Origin: Merdimonas sp963929015 | GTDB taxonomy: Bacteria; Bacillota; Clostridia; Lachnospirales; Lachnospiraceae | DNA: 64,000 nt | Assembly: GCF_963929015.1 (NCBI RefSeq) | Contig: NZ_CAWVHE010000003.1 | Span: 62,001 to 126,000 of the forward strand | Reading direction: 5' to 3' | Shown: in pieces, positions 57,102 to 64,000 of the stretch | Position numbering within the stretch: the first letter of the stretch is position 1 | Layout of the letters: each line of letters starts with the position of its first letter | Program-made: the position numbers and the translations under genes | Notes under the pieces: generated by a model | The model's input: the letters and a program-made list of their open reading frames with translations, nothing else | What the model was told of the DNA's origin: nothing | Databases searched by the model: none

Positions 57102-58121
57102 ATGAAAGAAGGAAAAAAGGGGATCGCAATTGCGGGAACCCTGATCGCAGATACATTTTATAAGATCGATACCTATCCAGAGCCTGGGAATCTGACCAAG
57201 ATCCGCGACATTGTATATTATATCGGCGGTACCGGAAATACCATCCTGGATCTGGCAAAACTGGATCCGAAGCTTCCATTAAAATTAAGCGGCATTATCG
57301 GTGAGGACGCGCAGGGGCGGATGATGAAAGAAAAGCTTCAGGAGTTCCCAAACATCGATCTTGCCAATCTGACAGTGACAAAAGACGGATTTAGTTCCGT
57401 GACCCATGTGATGAATGCCCAGGATACCAAGCAGCGGACCTTTTTTTACCAGGGCGGCGCAGGTGATATCTATGAAGAAAAATACATTGACTGGGAAGCC
57501 ATTGACGCAGAGATTTTTCATCTGCAGTACCTGCTTTTGATGGACAAGGCGGACAGCCCGGATCCGGAGTACGGCACCCATGCGGCCAGGATCCTTCATG
57601 ACGCCAGAAAACGGGGGATGAAAACTTCGGTAGATATGGTTTCGGAACAGAGCGACCGGGCGCCGGGGATCGTCAGCGCTGCGCTGAAATATACGGATTA
57701 CTGCGCCATTAACGAAGTGGAAGCGGAGGCGGGAACCGGCGTGCAGTTGCCGGCGGAAGGCCCTACGGAAGCCTGGGCAAAGAAAGCGCTCCTGAAAATG
57801 AAGGAAAAAGGGGTCACTACCTGGGCGGTGATCCATTGTCCCAGTTGCGGATATGGCTATGACTGCCAGACAGATACATTTGTAAGTGTTCCCAGTCTGA
57901 CGTTGCCCGAGGGGTATATCAGGGGAACCAACGGCGCAGGCGACGCATACTGCTCAGGGATCCTTTACGGCGCATACCAGGGGATGACCCTTCAGGACTC
58001 CATGATCCTGGGAACAGCCTGCGCGGCCTGTTCACTGTCTGAAGTAAATGGCACGGACGGCATGCGGTCTTATGAGAAGACCATGGAATTGTACCGGAAG
58101 TTTTCCCGGGCTGCGGATTAA
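57102..58121 (+). CDS. PfkB family carbohydrate kinase
   Basis: A 339-residue ribokinase-family enzyme: GIAIAGTLIADTFYKIDTYP, IVYYIGGTGNT and the C-terminal GTNGAGDAYCSGILYG with the catalytic Asp. The N-terminal segment differs from FruK/LacC and is closer to the general sugar kinases of the family. It is translated from AGTGTAGGTGGAAA overlapping the end of the aldolase gene region. Together they would phosphorylate and cleave a sugar phosphate; the substrate is unknown. Confidence 0.87.
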   Translation: MKEGKKGIAIAGTLIADTFYKIDTYPEPGNLTKIRDIVYYIGGTGNTILDLAKLDPKLPLKLSGIIGEDAQGRMMKEKLQEFPNIDLANLTVTKDGFSSVTHVMNAQDTKQRTFFYQGGAGDIYEEKYIDWEAIDAEIFHLQYLLLMDKADSPDPEYGTHAARILHDARKRGMKTSVDMVSEQSDRAPGIVSAALKYTDYCAINEVEAEAGTGVQLPAEGPTEAWAKKALLKMKEKGVTTWAVIHCPSCGYGYDCQTDTFVSVPSLTLPEGYIRGTNGAGDAYCSGILYGAYQGMTLQDSMILGTACAACSLSEVNGTDGMRSYEKTMELYRKFSRAAD

Positions 58122-58158
58122 GAGGATAGCTCCGGCAGAGCCGGACGGAAGGCCTGTA

Positions 58159-59046
58159 TCAGGGTTCCAGACGGTTTTTCCGGTACTGGCCGGGAGAGCA
58201 TCCCATATAGCGTTTGAAGATCTGACCATAATAGGCCGGCGTGGAAAATCCAACCATGCCGGCTGTTTTTGTGATGCTTTCTCCCCGCAGAAGAAGAGGC
58301 AGGCTGTTCTGGATGCGGAGAAATAAAATGTAGTCGAAGATCGTCATTTTCATATATTTCCTGAAAAACCGGCAGCATTCGCTTTTACAGATATTGATGT
58401 GGGAGGACACATCTTCCAGGGACAGGTCTTCAGCATAGTGTTCCTGAAGATAAGCCAGCATATCCTTGAGGCGCCGAAGCTGCTTTTGGGGATGCGGTTT
58501 CTTTTCCGGAAGACGGCTGTAGTAGAGGTAGAGTTGTTTCCAGATGCCGGCAAGGAGCAGATGGAGGTCCAGCTCGTAGCAGGAAGTGGGAGCCTCGGAG
58601 AGAGCATGGATTTCTTTCAGGCTGTGCAGAATCTGCGCCTGCCAGTCGGTGTCCGGACAAAGTTTCAGAGAGTGCCAGGCTTCGTTGGCGGTGATAAAGT
58701 CTACATATTTTGTCTGCAGCCGGCTGTTTTCGTATCCGTAAATAAAACGGGGCGCAAAGGTGACAGAGACGTACCGGCAGTCGTTTTCGTCTATCATGTA
58801 GCCGGAATGCAGGGCATTGCTGTTGCAGAAAAGGCCTTCGCCTGCATGCAGGATGTATTTCTGGTCATTGATATGGTATTCCATCTGCCCGGAGAGAATG
58901 TAAGTCAGTTCGATCTCCCGGTGCCAGTGCCAGAGAAAGGATCCCTGTTCGTAAGAGCGGATAGATTCCGGACTGATGTGGACGGGAAATTCGTAATTGC
59001 CGTGGTGTTTGATCTCCTGGCGGTTTTTGGCGGTGTGGATCTGCAT
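58159..59046 (-). CDS. AraC family transcriptional regulator
   Basis: A 295-residue regulator with a cupin sensor domain (HISPESIRSYEQGSFLWHWHRE, GEGLFCNSNALH) and a C-terminal AraC DNA-binding domain (LSLEDVSSHINICKSECCRFF, ITKTAGMVGFSTPAYYGQIF). It converges with the PfkB gene and is divergent from galK; the galK promoter contains an inverted repeat between its -35 and -10. Control of galKT is therefore the best guess. The start at 59046 (ATGCAGATCCAC) lacks a strong ribosome binding site. Confidence 0.88.
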   Translation of the reverse strand: MQIHTAKNRQEIKHHGNYEFPVHISPESIRSYEQGSFLWHWHREIELTYILSGQMEYHINDQKYILHAGEGLFCNSNALHSGYMIDENDCRYVSVTFAPRFIYGYENSRLQTKYVDFITANEAWHSLKLCPDTDWQAQILHSLKEIHALSEAPTSCYELDLHLLLAGIWKQLYLYYSRLPEKKPHPQKQLRRLKDMLAYLQEHYAEDLSLEDVSSHINICKSECCRFFRKYMKMTIFDYILFLRIQNSLPLLLRGESITKTAGMVGFSTPAYYGQIFKRYMGCSPGQYRKNRLEP

Positions 59047-59094
59047 TTTCGGGTAAACTCCTCAAAATCTTTATAGTTTTCTGGAATATTCTTA

Positions 59095-59123
59095 TTGAGA
59101 AACTTTTGGAATCTCATTATAAT
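59095..59123 (+). promoter_or_regulatory. galK promoter with inner inverted repeat
   Basis: TTGAGA (59095-59100) and TATAAT (59118-59123), spacer 17. TGAGA at 59096-59100 and TCTCA at 59112-59116 form an inverted repeat inside the promoter. Confidence 0.75.
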
Positions 59124-59168
59124 CATAAAATAGAATAAGAAATTATGCAAGTGGAGGAGAAAAGGACC

Positions 59169-60341
59169 ATGATGACAAAACTGATGGAGACGTTCCAGAA
59201 ACTGTATGGGGAAGGCGGAGAGATCCGCGCTTATTTTGCGCCTGGAAGAGTCAACCTGATCGGCGAGCACACAGACTATAACGGAGGACATGTATTTCCC
59301 TGTGCGCTGACACTGGGGACATATGGACTGGTCCGGGAAAGAAAGGACCGGGTTCTTCGTTTTTATTCGGTTAATTTTGAAAGACTTGGCGTGGTGGAGA
59401 CAAGTCTGGATGATCTGACGCCTTATAAAGAGGCTTCCTGGACGAATTATCCGAAGGGAGTAATGTGGGCTTTTGAGAAGAGAGGCTATCACATGGATCA
59501 TGGACTGGACATGCTGATCTGGGGAAATATCCCCAATGGATCCGGATTGTCTTCTTCTGCGTCCCTGGAAGTGCTGACCGGCATTATCTTAAAGGATACT
59601 TATGGATTTGACCAGGTGAGCATGGTGGACATCGCACTGATCGGACAGGACTCAGAGAATAACTTTAACGGCTGCAACTGCGGGATCATGGATCAGTTTG
59701 CCAGTGCTATGGGCAAGAAGGATCATGCCATTTTCCTGGATACGAACACGCTGAAATATGAGTATGCGCCGGTGATCCTGGAAGATGCAAAGATTGTGAT
59801 CACGAACAGCAAGGTAAAACACAGCCTGGTGGATTCTGCCTATAACGACAGGAGGCAGGAGTGCGAAAAAGCGCTGGAAGAACTTCAGCAGGCGGTGGAG
59901 ATTAAAACGCTGGGAGATCTGACAGAAGAAGAGTTTGAGATGCACAAAAGCGCCATCCAAGATCCGGTTCGGCAGAAGCGGGCAAAACACGCGGTTTACG
60001 AGAATCAGCGGACCATCCGGGCGGTGGAGGCTCTGAAGAACAATGATGTAGAACTGTTTGGCAAGCTGATGAACGCTTCGCATAAGTCTCTCCGGGAGGA
60101 TTATGAAGTATCCTGCGAGGAGATTGATATTCTGGTAGATCTGGCACAGGCCATGCCTGGCGTGCTGGGATCCAGGATTACCGGAGGCGGATTTGGCGGA
60201 TGTACTGTCAGCATTGTAAAGAATGATACCGTGGATGAATTTATAAGCAGCATTGGGAAGGCATACCAGGAAAAAGTGGGTCATGAAGCAGAATTTTATG
60301 TAGTGGACATCGGGGACGGAGCCAGGAAGCTGGAATTATAA
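59169..60341 (+). CDS. galK: galactokinase
   Basis: A 390-residue GHMP kinase, first enzyme of the Leloir pathway. The galactokinase signature GRVNLIGEHTDYNGG, the ATP loop GLSSSASLEV and the third motif GSRITGGGFGGCTVSIV are complete. The ATG at 59169 lies ten bases behind GTGGAGGAG; ATG 59145 is possible but has no ribosome binding site. galT follows 89 bases later. galE and galM are not in the window. Confidence 0.95.
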   Translation: MMTKLMETFQKLYGEGGEIRAYFAPGRVNLIGEHTDYNGGHVFPCALTLGTYGLVRERKDRVLRFYSVNFERLGVVETSLDDLTPYKEASWTNYPKGVMWAFEKRGYHMDHGLDMLIWGNIPNGSGLSSSASLEVLTGIILKDTYGFDQVSMVDIALIGQDSENNFNGCNCGIMDQFASAMGKKDHAIFLDTNTLKYEYAPVILEDAKIVITNSKVKHSLVDSAYNDRRQECEKALEELQQAVEIKTLGDLTEEEFEMHKSAIQDPVRQKRAKHAVYENQRTIRAVEALKNNDVELFGKLMNASHKSLREDYEVSCEEIDILVDLAQAMPGVLGSRITGGGFGGCTVSIVKNDTVDEFISSIGKAYQEKVGHEAEFYVVDIGDGARKLEL

Positions 60342-60430
60342 GACGAGAAAATCCGGGATATTGTATTGAGAAACACAGGAGTCAGAAAAAGCAAGGCCAA
60401 AACAGCCGATTGGAAACAGGGGGATGTAGG

Positions 60431-61936
60431 ATGTTACAGAAAAATATTAAAAAATTAGTAGAATATGGGATCAGCACCGGCCTGACGCCGGAGTGCGAGA
60501 GGATTTATACGACAAATCTTCTGCTGGAACTGTTTCATGAGGATAGTTATGAGGACGTAGAAGCGGAAAAAATAGCGATAGACGAAGAAGGAAGCGGTCT
60601 GGAGCAGGTGCTGGCGGAGCTTCTTGACGAGGCGGTAAAGCGTGGGATCATCGAGGACAGTATCGGCTACAGGGATCTGTTTGACACGAAGATCATGAAC
60701 TGCCTGATGCCCCGTCCGGCCCAGGTGCAAAAAGAGTTCTGGGAGCATTACGGACATTCTCCGGAGGAGGCGACAGAATTTTACTACAAGTTCAGCAGGG
60801 ACAGCGATTATATTCGCCGGTACCGGGTAAAGAAGGACATGAAATGGAAAGTAGATTCTCCTTACGGAGAGATCGACATCACCATCAACCTGTCCAAGCC
60901 TGAAAAGGACCCGAAGGCCATCGCTGCAGCGAAAAACGCGAAAAACAGCAGCTATCCAAAGTGCCAGCTGTGTATGGAAAACGAAGGGTATGCGGGAAGA
61001 CTGGATCATCCTGCAAGGGAAAACCACAGGATCATCCCCATCACTGTCAACGGAGGAAAGTGGGGATTCCAGTATTCTCCTTATGTATATTACAATGAGC
61101 ACTGTATCGTATTTAACGGCGAGCATATCCCGATGAAAATTGACCGGGCTGCATTTACCAAATTATTTGATTTTGTAAAACAGTTTCCCCATTATTTCCT
61201 GGGATCCAACGCAGATCTACCCATCGTAGGCGGTTCGATCCTAAGCCACGACCATTTCCAGGGCGGACATTACACCTTTGCCATGGCAAAGGCGCCCATG
61301 GAAAAAGCAGTTACCATTCCCGGGTATGAAGACGTAGAAGCCGGAATCGTAAAATGGCCGCTGTCCGTGCTGCGGATCCGCCATAAGGACGAAAAACGGC
61401 TCATCGACCTGGCAGACCATATCCTGGGTGTGTGGAGAGACTACACCGACGAAGCGGCATTCATTTACGCTGAGACAGACGGAGAGCCCCATAACACCAT
61501 CACGCCAATTGCCAGAAAAGTAGGAGACGTATACGAACTGGACCTGACACTTCGGAACAATATTACCACCGAAGAGCATCCGCTGGGCGTGTACCATCCA
61601 CATGCACAGTACCACAATATCAAAAAAGAAAACATCGGCCTCATTGAAGTCATGGGCCTGGCAGTGCTGCCGGCCAGACTGAAAGAAGAGCTGGAGATCC
61701 TGGCCGATTATCTGGCAGAAGGAAAAGACATCCGCAGCAACGAAAAGATTGAAAAACACGCTGCCTGGGCAGAATCCTTCCTGCCAAAATACAAAAACAT
61801 CACCAGAGAGAACGTAATGGACATTCTGAAAGAAGAAGTAGGGCAGACATTTGTCCATGTGCTGGAAGACGCAGGCGTGTACAAATGCACGGAAGAAGGC
61901 AGAAAAGCCTTCATGAGATTTGTGGAAAAACTGTAA
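60431..61936 (+). CDS. galT: UDP-glucose-hexose-1-phosphate uridylyltransferase (class II)
   Basis: A 501-residue GalT of the Firmicute class II type, which exchanges UMP between UDP-glucose and galactose-1-phosphate. Segments include LMPRPAQVQKEFWEHY, YPKCQLCMENEGYAGRLDHP, GGSILSHDHFQGGHYTF and GVYHPHAQYHNIKKENIGLIEVMGLAVLP with the family histidines. The start at 60431 follows CAGGGGGATGTAGG. A repeat element begins two bases after the stop codon. Confidence 0.94.
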   Translation: MLQKNIKKLVEYGISTGLTPECERIYTTNLLLELFHEDSYEDVEAEKIAIDEEGSGLEQVLAELLDEAVKRGIIEDSIGYRDLFDTKIMNCLMPRPAQVQKEFWEHYGHSPEEATEFYYKFSRDSDYIRRYRVKKDMKWKVDSPYGEIDITINLSKPEKDPKAIAAAKNAKNSSYPKCQLCMENEGYAGRLDHPARENHRIIPITVNGGKWGFQYSPYVYYNEHCIVFNGEHIPMKIDRAAFTKLFDFVKQFPHYFLGSNADLPIVGGSILSHDHFQGGHYTFAMAKAPMEKAVTIPGYEDVEAGIVKWPLSVLRIRHKDEKRLIDLADHILGVWRDYTDEAAFIYAETDGEPHNTITPIARKVGDVYELDLTLRNNITTEEHPLGVYHPHAQYHNIKKENIGLIEVMGLAVLPARLKEELEILADYLAEGKDIRSNEKIEKHAAWAESFLPKYKNITRENVMDILKEEVGQTFVHVLEDAGVYKCTEEGRKAFMRFVEKL

Positions 61937-61938
61937 CG

Positions 61939-62022
61939 GGTACAGGGTAAAATTCAATTAGGTACAGGGCAAAACGCAATTTGGGACGTAGACCTTTGCA
62001 AAAGGTCTACGTCCCAAATTGC
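61939..62022 (+). repeat. intergenic 22-nt phased repeat element, copy 5
   Basis: GGTACAGGG at 61939 and 61961 and GGGACGTAG at 61983 are 22 bases apart. The hairpin arms 61976-61996 and 62002-62022 are perfectly complementary over 21 bp with a TGCAA loop. The right arm overlaps the last 16 bases of the convergent mtnA gene, so the repeat encodes the MtnA C-terminus QFGT and its stop. Confidence 0.92.
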
Positions 62023-63083
62023 ATTTGCGCGGCCAGACTGTCGGTGAAGGGCGGATAGCAGATGCCTTTTTCTGTGATGATGGCAGTGATCAGGCTGTGG
62101 TCTGTTACGTCAAAGGCGGGATTGTAGCAATTGACTCCCTTCGGGGCCATGGGTTCCTGATAGAACATTTCCCGGATTTCATCGGGATCGCGCTGTTCGA
62201 TCTGGATCTCGCTGCCGGTTTTGCAGGTCATGTCGATGGTGGAAGTTGGACCGAGTACATAGAAGGGAATATGGTAGTAATGTGCCAGTACCGCTATACT
62301 GCTGGTACCGATTTTGTTGGCAACATCTCCGTTTGCTGCTACCCGGTCGCAGCCTACCATACAGGCCTGTACCCACCCGTTTTTCATAACCATGCCGGCC
62401 ATGTTATCGCAGATCAGGGTGACATCAATGCCGGCGCGGCTTAGTTCGTAGGCGGTGAGCCGTGCGCCCTGGAGGAGGGGTCTTGTCTCGTCTGCAAATA
62501 CTTTCAAATGCATGCCTCTTTCTTTTGCGAGAAAAAGCGGACCCTGGCCGGTGCCGTACCGGGAGGTGGCGAGAGGGCCGGCGTTGCAGTGGGTCAGGAT
62601 GCCGTCGCCGTCTTTTAACAGAGAAAGACCGTATTCGGAAATAGCGGTGCACATCTTTATGTCTTCCTGGTGGATTGCCATACATTCGGCCTTTAAAAGC
62701 GGAAGGATTTCTTCTGAAGGCCGGCCGGCGTTTGCTGTAACAACGCCCTCCATGCGGTTCAGGGCCCAGCTTAAGTTGACAGCGGTTGGTCTGGAAGAAT
62801 TCAGATATTCCTTCTGTTCACGAAATTTTCGCAGAAATTCTTTGGGATCAGCGGCGCGGATCTGCTTTGCAAGGCAATAGATTCCGTAGCCTGCACAGAT
62901 GCCGATGGCCGGCGCGCCGCGAACCTTCAGTGAATGGATGGCGTCCCAGATCTCATCGACAGAGGAAAGACACTGGTATTCCAGACGTCCGGGAAGTCTG
63001 GTCTGATCAATGATAATGACAGCAGTTTCGTCATCACTTAAACGTACACTTTGCGTATGGGTAATTTCTCTTAATTGACTCAT
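62007..63083 (-). CDS. mtnA: S-methyl-5-thioribose-1-phosphate isomerase
   Basis: A 358-residue eIF2B-alpha-like isomerase of methionine salvage that turns methylthioribose-1-P into the ribulose form; some homologues act on 5-deoxyribose-1-P. RGAPAIGICAGYGIY, the catalytic Cys in THCNAGPLATSRYG and Asp in GCDRVAANGDVANKIGT are present. The start at 63083 (MSQLREITHTQS) follows AGGAGATCCTT; the longer frame would translate the upstream repeat. The last residues come from the repeat hairpin. No mtnK is adjacent. Confidence 0.92.
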   Translation of the reverse strand: MSQLREITHTQSVRLSDDETAVIIIDQTRLPGRLEYQCLSSVDEIWDAIHSLKVRGAPAIGICAGYGIYCLAKQIRAADPKEFLRKFREQKEYLNSSRPTAVNLSWALNRMEGVVTANAGRPSEEILPLLKAECMAIHQEDIKMCTAISEYGLSLLKDGDGILTHCNAGPLATSRYGTGQGPLFLAKERGMHLKVFADETRPLLQGARLTAYELSRAGIDVTLICDNMAGMVMKNGWVQACMVGCDRVAANGDVANKIGTSSIAVLAHYYHIPFYVLGPTSTIDMTCKTGSEIQIEQRDPDEIREMFYQEPMAPKGVNCYNPAFDVTDHSLITAIITEKGICYPPFTDSLAAQMQFGT

Positions 63084-63111
63084 AAGGATCTCCTGGTGTG
63101 GTTTTGAATAG

Positions 63112-63216
63112 GGTGCAGGGTAAAATCCGATTAGGTACAGGGTAAAATTCAATCAGGTACAGGGCAAAACGCAATTTGGGACGTAGACCTTTTGCAAAGG
63201 TCTACGTCCCAAATTG
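63112..63216 (+). repeat. intergenic 22-nt phased repeat element, copy 6 (three units)
   Basis: GGTGCAGGG at 63112, GGTACAGGG at 63134 and 63156, and GGGACGTAG at 63178 are all spaced 22 bases. The hairpin arms 63172-63192 and 63196-63216 pair perfectly over 21 bp around a 3-nt loop and end at the stop codon of pepT. Confidence 0.93.
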
Positions 63217-64000
63217 TTATGCGTAGAGCTTTACTAACTCAATCAGTACGTCTACGGCTTTGTCCATTCCTTCTACGGTAATGTGTTCATAAGGGCCATG
63301 GTAAGCGTGTCCGCCGGTGCCCAGGTTCGGGCAGGGCAGTCCTTTGAAGCTTAACTGGCAGCCGTCTGTACCGCCGCGGATCGGAAGGATCAGCGGAGTG
63401 ACATCTGCGTTTTCGCAGGCAATCTTGGCATTGTCGATCAGATGCATGCAGTCTTTGATAATGACTGCCATGTTCTGGTACTGATCGGTAATGGTCAGTT
63501 TTACGGTGCCTTCGCCCCATTTTTCGTTCAGGTCTTTTTCGATCAGCTGCAGAGTCTTTTTCCGTGATTCAAACATATGGCCGTCATGGTCGCGAACAAA
63601 ATAGTGGAGCTCTGCATGTCCGCAGTCGCCGGACATGGATACCAGATGGAAGAATCCTTCATAGCCCTCGGTTCCACGAGGTGTTTCGCATCCGGGAAGC
63701 ATCTGGTTGATCTCCATAGCGACCAGGGCAGCGTTGATCATGGTGTCCTTGGAGGATCCGGGATGAACGCTGAATCCGGTGATCTCAAAATCAGCCTTGC
63801 AGGCGTTGAAGTTTTCGTACTGGATCTCGCCTTCGGTGTCGCCGTCCAGAGTATAACCATACTGCGCGCCGAACTGTTCTACATTGAAATGAGCGGCGCC
63901 GGTTCCGATCTCTTCATCGGGAGTAAACGCTACGGAAATCGGTCCGTGAGGCATCCCGCTCTCGTTCAGATATTCAATGAGAGTGAGGATTTCGGCGATT
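63217..64000 (-). CDS. pepT: peptidase T (tripeptidase), 5' end outside the window
   Basis: The C-terminal part (about 261 residues) of an M20 metallopeptidase that removes N-terminal residues from tripeptides in the cytoplasm. The frame stays open to the window edge, so the gene continues beyond 64000. Seen are the catalytic/metal Glu pair in AFTPDEEIGTG, Asp in LDGDTEGEIQYENFNA, GFSVHPGSSKD in the lid domain and the last zinc His in GTGGHAYHGPYEH. The stop codon directly abuts the repeat hairpin. Confidence 0.93.
   Translation of the reverse strand, partial: IAEILTLIEYLNESGMPHGPISVAFTPDEEIGTGAAHFNVEQFGAQYGYTLDGDTEGEIQYENFNACKADFEITGFSVHPGSSKDTMINAALVAMEINQMLPGCETPRGTEGYEGFFHLVSMSGDCGHAELHYFVRDHDGHMFESRKKTLQLIEKDLNEKWGEGTVKLTITDQYQNMAVIIKDCMHLIDNAKIACENADVTPLILPIRGGTDGCQLSFKGLPCPNLGTGGHAYHGPYEHITVEGMDKAVDVLIELVKLYA

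Noticed and set aside
13161..63216. CRISPR array
   Set aside because: The 22-nt units are contiguous repeats of one sequence without unique spacers, and no cas genes are present.

Overview
The window reads as a chromosomal segment of an anaerobic Firmicute, most likely a gut Lachnospiraceae-type Clostridium relative. Supporting signs are strong AGGAGG ribosome binding sites, TTGACA/TATAAT promoters, tRNA genes without an encoded CCA, a rapZ-whiA-crh-like cluster, type III glutamine synthetase, a minimal SufBC-type Fe-S system, a glycyl radical enzyme with its activase, and many non-PTS sugar operons. The species is inferred and not proven from sequence.

Layout. 1-2,700: a secreted SLH/BspA-repeat/Big2 protein, an AT-rich orphan gene, and what looks like the 3' end of a tRNA gene followed by its terminator, a possible border of an integrated element. 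2,731-13,111: a ketose or rare-sugar locus with a D-psicose/D-tagatose 3-epimerase, two ROK repressors, an SDR dehydrogenase, a ribose-type ABC importer, a cupin and an FGGY kinase; two palindromic candidate operators lie in the promoters. 13,471-20,988: FucA-type aldolase and rhamnulokinase, then a DeoR regulator with ketose-bisphosphate aldolase, FGGY kinase, zinc polyol(-phosphate) dehydrogenase and PfkB kinase; a shared box precedes fucA and deoR. 21,065-26,188: amidase, a small membrane protein, deoC, and divergently a glycyl radical enzyme with atypical active-site motifs plus its activase. 26,331-30,367: murB-rapZ-whiA-HPr/Crh-like and a lipid kinase. 30,468-33,315: tRNA-Glu followed by a small accessory island (XRE regulator, Mrr-type nuclease, Phd/Doc toxin-antitoxin). 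33,889-39,702: PhoH, HD hydrolase, CapA, MFS transporter, AraC regulator. 39,874-42,164: thiS-thiF-thiG-tenI behind a structured leader that is not a recognisable TPP riboswitch. 42,486-49,070: glycolytic aldolase, glnN, DUF1700-like protein, a small Asn-rich protein, rRNA methyltransferase, RdgB, phosphodiesterase. 49,184-49,868: seven tRNA genes. 50,071-64,000: SmsCB, membrane protein, xylulokinase, alpha/beta hydrolase, AIM24 protein, aldolase plus PfkB kinase, AraC regulator, galK-galT, mtnA and the 3' part of pepT.

The genes together funnel several ketoses, deoxy-sugars, pentoses and galactose into triose phosphates: kinases (FGGY, PfkB), isomerase/epimerase and dehydrogenases feed three class II ketose-bisphosphate aldolases and one FucA-type aldolase. 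The most striking non-coding feature is a dispersed intergenic element in at least six places (13.2, 15.6, 46.5, 54.3, 62.0, 63.2 kb). It is built from 22-nt phased units and ends in a long perfect hairpin centred on GGGACGTAGACC; in one case it supplies the last codons of mtnA. The most striking protein is the glycyl radical enzyme at 23,810, with GCQEP around the active cysteine and RIHGTF around the radical glycine.
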